Below are positions 24,917-32,921 of a stretch of DNA of 40,099 nucleotides, one piece after another. The notes below the pieces were generated by a model. It ran no database searches. It had not been told where the DNA came from and worked only from the letters and a program-made list of their open reading frames with translations. The stretch is from Lapidilactobacillus concavus DSM 17758 (GTDB lineage: Bacteria; Bacillota; Bacilli; Lactobacillales; Lactobacillaceae). Each line of letters begins with the position of its first letter. Position 1 is the first letter of the stretch. Both the position numbers and the translations under genes were made by a program. The stretch spans positions 21,212 through 61,310 of the forward strand of contig NZ_AZFX01000059.1 of assembly GCF_001435835.1 (NCBI RefSeq), in the 5' to 3' direction.

Positions 24917-25561
24917 TTAAAAATTGTTGTCCAGATGCCATTCTGATTTGAATTGCGAGACAAAGGTTTGCATGAAAGTAATGCGCTCATCAGCAATTTT
25001 TTTTGCTTCTGGGGTATTCATTAAGTCGCCCAATTTGAACAGCTTTTCGTAAAAATGATTGATCACCGGCGATTTTTGACGATAATCTGCCTTGGTCATC
25101 GTCGTTCGCGGTGCGATGTCTGGATCATACATTGGTGCACCGGTGTGAGCACCATAGTAAAAGGCACGGCCAATGCCAATCGCACCCAATGCATCGAGTC
25201 GGTCCGCGTCTTGAACGATTTGGCCTTCGAGCGACAATTGATAGTGTTGCTTCAAATTGGCAGAAAAAGACAGGTGAGCGGTAATCGCTGTGATTGCTGC
25301 GATTTGGTCGGCAGTCAATCCCGCCTCAGCATAAGTTGTCATGAGTTGCCGGCGGACTGGCGCGATATCGGCGACTAATTTATCATCCAAAATATCATGT
25401 GTCCATGCGGCGGACATGGTGATGGCCGCGTCGGCTTCGGGATAATTTGTCAATAAAACGTCGCAGAGTTGTGCCACTCGTTGAATATGCGCAACATCAT
25501 GGCCGGAATGATCGGTGGCCATTCTTGCCTCGACAAACGCTTGAATTACTTTTGGTGTCAT
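24917..25561 (-). CDS. HD-domain phosphohydrolase
   Basis: A 214-residue all-helical protein of the HD superfamily (YpgQ/YedJ-like). The metal ligands are visible: H in SGHDVAHIQRV (about residue 21-26), HD in AAWTHDILDD (about 54-57), and D in QDADRLDALGAIGIGRAF (about 117-121). The last motif, followed by a GIGRAFYYGA helix, is typical of this subgroup. Related proteins hydrolyse nucleotides or pyrophosphate bonds, but the substrate here is unknown. I start at ATG 25561, where GAGG lies 9 bp upstream; the ATG at 25567 is too close to it. Confidence 0.87.
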   Translation of the reverse strand: MTPKVIQAFVEARMATDHSGHDVAHIQRVAQLCDVLLTNYPEADAAITMSAAWTHDILDDKLVADIAPVRRQLMTTYAEAGLTADQIAAITAITAHLSFSANLKQHYQLSLEGQIVQDADRLDALGAIGIGRAFYYGAHTGAPMYDPDIAPRTTMTKADYRQKSPVINHFYEKLFKLGDLMNTPEAKKIADERITFMQTFVSQFKSEWHLDNNF

Positions 25562-25641
25562 CAACATTTACCTCGTTTATTTTTTGGGGATCCTTTATCG
25601 TAGCCTTGCAAACCAGCTTTAATTATATCAGAAAATGCCAT

Positions 25642-25682
25642 AAAAATAACCCGTCACACTGAGGGGGGGCAGTGTGGCGGGT
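25642..25682 (-). terminator. Strong terminator of the CsbD-like gene
   Basis: ACCCGTCACACTG pairs with CAGTGTGGCGGGT (one mismatch) around an eight-base loop containing seven consecutive G residues on the plus strand. On the minus strand a T-rich tail follows. It lies about 74 bp past the CsbD-like stop codon and upstream of the HD gene. Confidence 0.7.
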
Positions 25683-25755
25683 GGTCATCAATCGCGAAAA
25701 TGGCGCTGCAGCACCTGCGATTGTGTTGAAGGTTTGGTTCATGAGATATTATCTT

Positions 25756-25995
25756 TTAACGATCTTTTTTATGATCCATGTCGTCTTTTTTATCTTTCAG
25801 ATCATCGATCCAATCGTTCGCTTTCTCGGCAATTTTGTCCTTAACGTCTTCAAGCTTATCCTTGAGATCGCCTTTGCCTTCCTGCGCCTTGCCTTCAAGT
25901 TCTTGACGGTCGTTGCCAGTCATACGTCCAGCAGTTTCCTTCGTCTTGCCAACTAGTTGGTCTTTCTTTGCATCGAGCTTTTCATTATTTGCCAT
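25756..25995 (-). CDS. CsbD-like general stress protein
   Basis: A 79-residue, very hydrophilic protein rich in Lys, Asp and Glu. KKDQLVGKTKETAGRMTGND (about residues 10-29) is the CsbD signature, and a long amphipathic helix with repeated D/K pairs follows. CsbD proteins are made in quantity under general stress; their molecular action is not known. I start at ATG 25995 because AGGAGTG lies 5-6 bp upstream; the earlier ATG at 26013 precedes that site. A good promoter (26025-26054) and a strong terminator frame it as a single-gene unit. Confidence 0.88.
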   Translation of the reverse strand: MANNEKLDAKKDQLVGKTKETAGRMTGNDRQELEGKAQEGKGDLKDKLEDVKDKIAEKANDWIDDLKDKKDDMDHKKDR

Positions 25996-26024
25996 TGAAT
26001 CACTCCTTTTCATCTGATAACTTC

Positions 26025-26054
26025 ATTATAACAGCTTGGTAAAAGCGCAATCAA
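26025..26054 (-). promoter_or_regulatory. Promoter of the CsbD-like gene
   Basis: On the minus strand, TTGATT (26054-26049) and TATAAT (26030-26025) are separated by 18 bp. The -10 box lies 29 bp before the start codon. The pair fits the vegetative sigma consensus well. Confidence 0.6.
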
Positions 26055-26198
26055 TTTTAATGCTTGTCCCGTTCAAATAAAAATTCACGGATAGTTAACA
26101 GACCTCACGTCACCAATCTTATTTAATGTTTTAAACATATGACCATGAGATAATTAAGATATCTTCCAGACACTTACGAAAAAACGGAGGCGGATTTC

Positions 26199-26612
26199 AT
26201 GTCAATAATGGTTTTTGCAAATTTTCCAGTACGTGATTTGGCTAAAGCAACCGATTTTTATACGATGTTGGGTTTCCATCAGAATACGGATTACAGCGAC
26301 GAGAATGCGAGCGCCATGGTTTGGGACGAGACATTCGTCGTGATGCTGTTGACCCGTGACTTCTATCAAAAATTCATCGGCGATCGTGAAGTCGCTGATC
26401 CACACAAAATGAGCGGCGCGTTGGTCAACTTTACACTCGCTTCACCAGACGCCGTTGAGCAATTTGCTGAACGTGCCAAGGCCAATGGTGGCGATGCCTA
26501 CCAAGCTGTCCCCGAAATGTCCAGTGAACAAATGGTAAGTTATGAGGTCGTCGACATTGACGGCAACATCCTCGAGCCGAACTGGATGGCACCCGTCACG
26601 ACTAGAGAATAA
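26199..26612 (+). CDS. VOC family (glyoxalase/bleomycin-resistance fold) protein
   Basis: A 137-residue two-repeat VOC protein. The first module opens FANFPVRDLAKATDFYTMLGF, the classic start. The second runs from about residue 68, with VEQFAERAKANGGDAYQ and the closing strand DIDGNILEPNWM, in which Glu is a likely metal ligand. This looks like the subgroup annotated as lactoylglutathione lyase-like; the substrate is unknown. GGAGGCGG precedes the ATG, and a strong shared terminator follows. Confidence 0.87.
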   Translation: MSIMVFANFPVRDLAKATDFYTMLGFHQNTDYSDENASAMVWDETFVVMLLTRDFYQKFIGDREVADPHKMSGALVNFTLASPDAVEQFAERAKANGGDAYQAVPEMSSEQMVSYEVVDIDGNILEPNWMAPVTTRE

Positions 26613-26624
26613 CGAGAGTAAGCA

Positions 26625-26680
26625 AAAAGAAAGTGGCTGAACCACGCAGTATCGATAACGACGTGGTTCAGCCACTTTTT
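26625..26680. terminator. Bidirectional terminator between VOC gene and the sugar locus
   Basis: AAAGTGGCTGAACCACG pairs perfectly with CGTGGTTCAGCCACTTT around a 15-nt loop, with flanking A and T runs. It ends the VOC gene from the left and the solute-binding protein transcript from the right. Confidence 0.9.
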
Positions 26681-26714
26681 GGTTGTTTAAATTTGAGATG
26701 TCAATCTTAGACGC

Positions 26715-28345
26715 TTACTTTGCCCAGCGATCATAGGCTTTTTGATAAACCTGAACGTACTTAGAAACGCCCATGCCTTTGATGGTCTTAACATAGTTAT
26801 CCCAATCGCTCATCGGAGTCACACCGGTAATAAATTTAGCCACTGACTGTTCAACATAAGTTTTGAGGTCGTTCTCAACTGCACTGACATCGCTCTGTTC
26901 ACTCTTCGTTAAATAAGTGAGTGGGAATGGCACCTTGGCATATGGTGTCACTTTTTGCTCGGTCTCTTGACGAATAAATTTACTAAAGTTGGATAGTGTC
27001 GGTGCATCAGCTGTTGGTAATAGCGGATTGTCATCGTTATCAGTTGAGAGTGTTGGAATCGTCAATCCATAGGCAGGTGTAATTTTGCCACGCCGTTCTT
27101 CTTTATTATCTGCTGTAATTCCTTTGGCATAGACGCGAACTTGCTTGCCATCTTTGTTCTTCGCATATTTCCAGATCACACCCTCTGGACCATCAGATAA
27201 ATAGAGTGCGCCTTTTTCACTATAGAAGTAATCAACCCAACGCATAGATGCAGCGGGAGAAGGATTACCTTTTGTAATTGAAAAAGTCCCACGGGTAATT
27301 CTCGGGCTGCCTGGTACGACTGCCGTCTTGGAAACGGGACTGGTTAAAGGCTGCCACATTGGATTAGCAATCGACTGCTCTTCAGTTTAACCCGTTGTGA
27401 AGTATGAGAAATAATCCGAAAACAGGCCTAATCGATTAGCTTGTCCTTTAGCTTTCTTTTGATCGGACGATTGAGAGAAGGTATCTTTGTCTAATAAGCC
27501 ATTCTTATCATCTTATTCATAAAAGTCAGGTATGTTTTATAACGATCTGTGGTTGGTGTATAAACCACTTTACCATTATCATTCTTAACTCCTTGTGCTA
27601 GCATGCCGAACGCAGACATCATCCACGGACGAATACTCGTCAGTTTGGAATCCGTCAAAGGAATTTCATCCTGCTGACCATTGCCATTAGGATCATCATT
27701 CTTGAATCTCATCATCAGATCGTAAAATTCATCGGTCGTTTTAGGTAGCGTGGTTACATTTAACTTCTTTAACCATGCGCCGTTATACCACATTGGTCCC
27801 ATTGGCCAGATGGCTGTCGCATTTCTGGAGATCAGCGGCAAACTATAGATATGTCCATCTGGCGTCGTAATCGATTTACGAATGCTTGGGTCTGCCTTCA
27901 ATAACTTCTCAAGATTTGGCGCGTATTTCGGAATTAATTTTTCCAAAGGTAAGAGTTGACCCTGACTACCATAAGTCGTCTCATTTGCCGGGGTCAGATT
28001 ATCCGTGCCAGCCGCATAGATAATATCCGATAGGTCTTGTGAGGCAAAAGCTAAATTTAACTTAGTAGAAAAATCACTCATTGGCACGGTGTTGTATTTC
28101 AAGTTAATATTGGTTTTCTTCGCATAGTCAGTCAAGGTCGGCATATTTTTCCAGTCAGCCATTCCCGTATTGGGTGCCATCAGCGAGATCGTCAGTTTCT
28201 TATTAACAATTGGAAATCCAGTCGCATTCACTTTGATATTGCTAGTATTAGTTGCATTGGAATCCTTTTTGGTCGAACAAGCGGCTAGAAATGCTGCAGA
28301 AACAAGCAAAATAGATGCTACCTTGATCAAAGTAACTTTTTTCAT
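26715..28345 (-). pseudogene. ABC sugar-binding lipoprotein, broken (frameshift plus stop)
   Basis: The locus encodes an extracellular solute-binding protein of the LplA/YtcQ type. The N terminus is a lipoprotein signal with lipobox LAAC (Cys23). About 278 residues read in one frame. Near 27505-27511 the frame shifts: the first ORF ends at a TAG (27491-27493), while KNGLLDKDTFSQSSDQKKAK continues in another frame. That frame meets TAA at 27387-27389 (FTTG-stop-TEEQ) and then runs on as NPMWQPLTSPV to AYDRWAK at 26715. The span of 1631 bp is one base short of 544 codons, which fits a single lost base. Restored length, 543 residues, is normal for the family. Confidence 0.88.
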
Positions 28346-28371
28346 CGCTATTTCCTCCCAAAATAAATGCC

Positions 28372-29289
28372 CTATCCCTTCAACGAACCAATCAAAACGC
28401 CTTTAACGAAATAACGCTGTAAAAATGGGTAGACGGCGATAATTGGCACGGTCGATACAATCATCACGCCGTATTTAATGATTTCAACCAACTGTTCTTT
28501 GCTATATGCTGCTTGAGCAGTCTCTGCGGTTAATCCAGTGCTCGCACCTTGTTGCATATCTTTCAGAACCAAAATCTGCCGAAGAACCATCTGCAATGGA
28601 TACAGTGACTTATTAGTTAGATAGACCAGTGCGTTGAAATAACTATTCCACTGGCCGGCACCGTAGAATAACGCCATAACTGCGATGATTGGCGCAGAGA
28701 GAGGTAAGACTAACCTGAAGAAAATTTGGAAAGTCGACGCGCCGTCTATTTTTGCGGCTTCCTGCATTTCCCAAGGAATCGATGCTTGAAGGAATGACCG
28801 CGTCACAATAATGTTATAAACCGACGCGGCGCCGGGTAAGATGATTGCCCAAATGGTATCCATCATTCCCAAAGATTTAACAATTAGATAGGTTGGAATT
28901 AACCCACCGTTCAGAAACATCGTCACCAGCATGAAGTTAGTCACCCAAGTCTTACCTTTAAAATCCGGTCTCGAAATCGCATAAGCACACGGAATGGTGA
29001 TAAAAAGGCTCACGAGTGTTCCCACAAACGTGTAAATAATTGTCATCCCATAACCGCGCCAGATATCGGAATACCGCAAAATCACCTTATAACCGTCGAG
29101 ATTAAATTTAACCGGGAATAACCACATCTGTCCTGAATTAACACTCTGTGGCGAGCTAACCGATGCACTCAAAAGATAGATCAGCGGATAAAGTACAATC
29201 AAAACAGCCAACAAGATAAAAATATTTAAGAAAATTTTGAAAATACGGTCGGCATGGGTGTCCTTGACTAAACGACTATGTTGCATCAT
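28372..29289 (-). CDS. Carbohydrate ABC transporter permease (YtcP/LplC type)
   Basis: A 305-residue inner-membrane permease with six hydrophobic segments. The EAA loop reads EAAKIDGASTFQIFFRLVLP (about residues 178-197) and contacts the ATPase. The N terminus is short and basic and the ending VKGVLIGSLKG is typical of the family. The ATG follows AGGGAGGGATG-type sequence. It is intact. It lies 12 bp from the upstream permease gene and 26 bp from the binding-protein gene, so all belong to one operon. No ATPase gene is present, so a shared MsmK-like ATPase would be needed. Confidence 0.92.
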   Translation of the reverse strand: MMQHSRLVKDTHADRIFKIFLNIFILLAVLIVLYPLIYLLSASVSSPQSVNSGQMWLFPVKFNLDGYKVILRYSDIWRGYGMTIIYTFVGTLVSLFITIPCAYAISRPDFKGKTWVTNFMLVTMFLNGGLIPTYLIVKSLGMMDTIWAIILPGAASVYNIIVTRSFLQASIPWEMQEAAKIDGASTFQIFFRLVLPLSAPIIAVMALFYGAGQWNSYFNALVYLTNKSLYPLQMVLRQILVLKDMQQGASTGLTAETAQAAYSKEQLVEIIKYGVMIVSTVPIIAVYPFLQRYFVKGVLIGSLKG

Positions 29290-29301
29290 CCATCCCTCCT
29301 T

Positions 29302-30249
29302 CTACCACAGACTCGTGTCACTAACCTTGGATGCGATGCGATTCACAACAATTAGCAAAACAGCATTGATCAAGGCATTGAATAACCCAACAGCTGCAGC
29401 ATAACTGTATTGACCATCTAACAAGCCTTGTTTGTAGACGAAGGTTGCAATGACATTCGAGGATGACATGTTCAACGGATTTTGTAGTAATAAGATTTTT
29501 TCATAACCCATTGCGAATAAATTACCCACGTTAAGAATCAACAGAATTACCATTGTGGGCACAATCGCAGGAATATTAATGTGCCAAATACGTTGTAGCT
29601 TGCTTGCGCCATCAACAATCGCTTCTTCATGTAAGGCCGGGTCAACACCGGCCAGAGCAGCAAGATAGATCACCGAACCCCACCCTGTTGTTTGCCAGAC
29701 TCCTGACCAAACATAAATTGTTTTAAACCACCGTGGATCCGACATGAATGAGATAGGCTTGATACCTAAGAATCCAATCAAATGGTTAATGATTCCTGTT
29801 GATGGATCAAGAAATGCAATAATCATCCCACCCATCACAACGACAGAAATAAAGTTTGGTGCGTAGGTAATCGTCTGACTGAATTTTTTCGAAAATCCAT
29901 CCTTCATTTCGTTCAGTGCGAGCGCCAAGATGATTGGCAGTGGGAATCCGACAATTAAATAATAAACCTGAACACCCAGCGTGTTTTTAATGAGATCCCA
30001 GAAATAATATGATTTAAAAAATTGATTGAAGTATTTGAAGCCAACCCAAGGACTATTCCAAATGCCTAACGACGGGATATAATCCTTGAACGCAATAATG
30101 ACGCCATACATCGGTGCGTAACAAAACACGATAAAAAAGATGACTGCCGGTGTAATCAGAACAAATAATTGCCAATCAACCTTGTGTAGCTTCTCCACTT
30201 TTTGACGCGCTGGCAAAGTTTGCATCTGATTTTGACTTGCTAACCCCAT
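29302..30249 (-). CDS. ABC transporter permease (LplB/YteP type)
   Basis: A 315-residue permease, partner of the next gene. It has the extended N terminus of LplB/YteP proteins (QTLPARQKVEKLHKVDWQLF), six transmembrane segments and the EAA loop EEAIVDGASKLQRIWHINIP. FVIAFKDY-like wording near the first loop (GVIIAFKDYIPSLGIWNSPW) and NPLNMSSSNVIATFVYKQGL near the end are family hallmarks. I use ATG 30249, with GGGA 10 bp upstream, and not the GTG at 30258. Its ribosome site overlaps the end of the restored fucosidase frame, which implies former translational coupling. Confidence 0.92.
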   Translation of the reverse strand: MGLASQNQMQTLPARQKVEKLHKVDWQLFVLITPAVIFFIVFCYAPMYGVIIAFKDYIPSLGIWNSPWVGFKYFNQFFKSYYFWDLIKNTLGVQVYYLIVGFPLPIILALALNEMKDGFSKKFSQTITYAPNFISVVVMGGMIIAFLDPSTGIINHLIGFLGIKPISFMSDPRWFKTIYVWSGVWQTTGWGSVIYLAALAGVDPALHEEAIVDGASKLQRIWHINIPAIVPTMVILLILNVGNLFAMGYEKILLLQNPLNMSSSNVIATFVYKQGLLDGQYSYAAAVGLFNALINAVLLIVVNRIASKVSDTSLW

Positions 30250-30262
30250 ATTTCTCACTTCC

Positions 30263-31628
30263 CTATTGATCTCTTCCCGATTGCTTCACTAGCTTAATAC
30301 CAGGAATCACCATCTTTGAAACGGCTGCTGAAAGTGGCAACATCTGTTTCTCAATGGCTAAATCTACATTTGCCTTCACCCCAAGAACTTGCGCTGCAAC
30401 CACACGTCTGATACCTAGCGACTTTAATTCGATTGCTCTCGTCTCTCGCCGGGTGAGTCACAAATAAATAGTAGCTTTGGTCATCTTGAGTCAGATATAT
30501 TTCCTGTTTAGTTGCCCGTTTAAAAATAATTGGTTCAATGGCGTGCGTTCCATAAATCCCCTCTTGATTCTGAGACGTCCATGCACCAAGTTCAGTCAAT
30601 CGCTGGATAGCTTGCTTGGGCAAGGCACCTTCCGGTTTTGGACCAACGCCGAGTAACAAGTTGCCACCTAAAGAGATGACCTGTAGCAGGCTAAGAATAA
30701 TTTGTTTAAGCGATTTGTAATGATCATGCGGGACATAGCCCCAGTTATCGGCTAGTGGTAGCCCGCTCTCCCAAACTTCTGTTGGAAGTCGGTCAACACT
30801 TGGTATTCGCCGTTCGGGCGTCACGTAATTCTCAAAGCGTCCCCCGCGCGTCCGATCAACAATCAAGATATTGGGTTGAAGCAATCGTATCTCTTCAGCA
30901 ATCTGTTCGAGTTGCAGGTCTTCTCGCGGCGCACCGACCCAACCCGCATCTAACCATAAGATAGAGAGTCCGCCATAACGACTTGCTAACTCGCGGAGTT
31001 GTGCATGAACGAAATCAACATAACGCTGCCAACGTTCGGGTTGTTGCGTGGGCACATAATCCGCATGACGACTTTTAGGGTGATCATCCTTCGTCCAGTA
31101 ATCCGGATGAAACCAATCAGCCTTAGAGTAATAAGCGCCAGTTTTCAAACCAGCTTGTCGTGCACTGGTCACCAGCGCGCCAAAAATATCAACACCATGA
31201 TAAGGCGATCCCGTGCCACCAACTTTATAATCAGAAAACTGAGTGTCGTATAAATTGAAACCATCGTGATGTTTAGTGGTAAAAATCAGATACCGAATGC
31301 CCGCATGTTTAAAGAGTCGCAGCCATGCTTGTGGATCAAAGTTCTGTGGATCAAAGCCGCTATTCAGTCCCCAATAATCCTGCTTAAGCTGCTTCATGTT
31401 CGGGCGAAATGCAGACTTGCCTCGCGCCCATTCATCTTCATCAGATAACTCCCATGATTCAACGATTCCTGCTTTTGCATATAATCCCCAATGCACAAGA
31501 ACGCCAATTTTATCTGAACTGAATTGTTGTAGACTTGCTCGAACAGCTGCTGTCTCGGGAAAATCCTGCTGAGTTTCTGAATCCTGTGTTGCTGGCTCAA
31601 TGTCGCCCCTTAATTCTTTCTCAACCAT
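30263..31628 (-). pseudogene. GH29 alpha-L-fucosidase, frameshifted near the C terminus
   Basis: The first 390 or so residues are a GH29 alpha-L-fucosidase: VHWGLYAKAG (about 45-54), FTTKHHDGF (116-124) and LWLDAGW with nucleophile D227. There is no signal peptide, so it would act on sugars inside the cell. Near 30436-30450 the frame changes. The current ORF ends at 30351 with a Cys-rich tail, whereas the other frame continues RAIELKSLGIRRVVAAQVLG through LPLSAAVSKMVIPGIKLV to a TAG at 30263. That restores the expected C-terminal beta domain. The span, 1366 bp, is one base over 455 codons, fitting a one-base insertion. GGGAGGAGG precedes the ATG. The catalytic domain is whole, so some activity may survive. 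Confidence 0.8.
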
Positions 31629-31663
31629 TATCTACCTCCTCCCAATCCTGATTAAAGCTCAAA

Positions 31664-31677
31664 AAGCAAGCGCTTTT
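31664..31677. promoter_or_regulatory. cre-like catabolite element between divergent arms
   Basis: AAGCGCTT (31668-31675) forms the core of a CcpA cre-like palindrome, with several mismatches to the full consensus outside the core. The 64-bp gap between the divergent start codons (31628 and 31693) leaves little room for two promoters, so control of both arms from one site would be expected. I could not pick out -35/-10 boxes. Confidence 0.35.
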
Positions 31678-31692
31678 CTGGGGGACTTAATT

Positions 31693-32141
31693 TTGAAGGC
31701 ACATCAAAAGATTTATTTAGGCAGCCTCGTTTTTTTACTCATCCTGAACGCTCTAGTCATTTATAAAATGAACGTGCAGCCGGTCTTACTGACTAAAAGC
31801 GATCGCCTTGAGATTGAAAAGGTCATTCAAACCAACTATCAAGCAGTTAACGCGGGCAATGTTGATCAATACCTCGAGACTATTTATCCAACCAAACGGT
31901 CGACCACCAAGGAAACCATGGCGACTTCAATTCGAGAAGGAAGGTTCAGCTCAAACTGATCACGCTCAACATCGGACACGCTTCTCTGACTCAGGCATCT
32001 GTAAATATCACTCAGATAAACACAAACTTGAGTCATTCACATCAAAAGATGTCAGTCGACAGTTATCTGCAATTAAAAAAATATCGAGGTCGGTGGTATA
32101 TTCAAAACAATCTCGTGACAAGTCAAGTCTCTTTGAAATAA
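31693..32141 (+). pseudogene. Membrane-anchored NTF2-like protein, frameshifted
   Basis: The gene starts at a TTG (31693) with GGGGGA upstream. One transmembrane helix (about residues 8-22, LGSLVFLLILNALVIY) is followed by SDRLEIEKVIQTNYQAVNAG and VDQYLETIYP, which resemble the SnoaL/NTF2-like fold. The first frame ends at 31959 soon after TSIREG. A second frame continues KVQLKLITLNIGHASLTQAS and ends at 32141 with WYIQNNLVTSQVSLK. The shift is at about 31938-31942. The 449-bp span is one base short of 150 codons, which fits loss of one G. Function is unknown; its place next to YesL suggests a part in sensing. Confidence 0.72.
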
Positions 32142-32165
32142 ACAGCCGTTTGGAGGAATGGTGAG

Positions 32166-32921
32166 ATGAAAAATTGGTTTATGCAAGCAACCATTAGTAT
32201 TGGCAAGATCTTAATTTTCGGGTTACTCTTACAATTTTATTTTGTCCTATTTACTTTGCGAGGTGTCATTATCCTAGGTGTGTTCCCAGCACTGGCAACC
32301 TGTTTCAAACTCATTATGAGGCGACTCGATCAAGCAGCCGACTTCAGCATTGAGGTTACACCACGAGCCCTGTGGACAGAATTCAGGGCTTTTTATCAAA
32401 CGTCATTTTTTGAAATTAACAAAATTGGTTATTTGGCATTACTGCCGTTATTCGTTTTAATCATCGATTTTAATATCAATGCCCGTCTACTGGGGTCGTT
32501 TCCGATTCAGCTCGGATTACTCTTGCTACTCGTCTTATACGCGGATTTTTTAGTCTATCTCTTCCCGGTTTTTGTGCGTTATCGACTTGATTTCGGTAAT
32601 TACTTCAAACAAACCTTAGTTGTTTCTGTCATGAATCCTAAGTCATTATTATTGGTGACACTGATGCTCGTCTCGTTATCCTTAGTTTTTGTTATCTTTC
32701 CCGCCATCGCCTTATTTGTCTTCATGCCCCTTTATCTCTGGCCGATTACTCGCATCACACTCAGTGCGCTACAAAAATTGAAGTCTCACGATGATGATCC
32801 ACCCAAAGAATCGTCTAAAAAAACAACACACCCACGAATTATGGACCAAGTATGTCTTCTCCTACCTGATCGTTTTTGTGTTGCCTTTCGTGGTCTTTAC
32901 CTTGATTTGGTACCTCAATGA
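32166..32921 (+). CDS. YesL/DUF624 family membrane protein
   Basis: A 251-residue polytopic protein with about five hydrophobic segments. Its opening resembles YesL/DUF624 (GVIILGVFPALATCFKLIMR), proteins found in polysaccharide-utilisation clusters of Gram-positive bacteria. Function is unknown. GGAGG lies 9 bp before the ATG. The last 30 or so residues (after PPKESSKKTT) overlap the regulator gene by 131 bp and read like a shadow of it. The natural protein may therefore have ended near residue 215, with its stop codon lost. The first 215 residues look undamaged. Confidence 0.75.
   Translation: MKNWFMQATISIGKILIFGLLLQFYFVLFTLRGVIILGVFPALATCFKLIMRRLDQAADFSIEVTPRALWTEFRAFYQTSFFEINKIGYLALLPLFVLIIDFNINARLLGSFPIQLGLLLLLVLYADFLVYLFPVFVRYRLDFGNYFKQTLVVSVMNPKSLLLVTLMLVSLSLVFVIFPAIALFVFMPLYLWPITRITLSALQKLKSHDDDPPKESSKKTTHPRIMDQVCLLLPDRFCVAFRGLYLDLVPQ

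Noticed and set aside
31808-32164. 118-codon frame overlapping the NTF2-like gene
   Set aside because: It is an out-of-frame reading with a highly basic composition. The other two frames joined at 31940 give a coherent protein.
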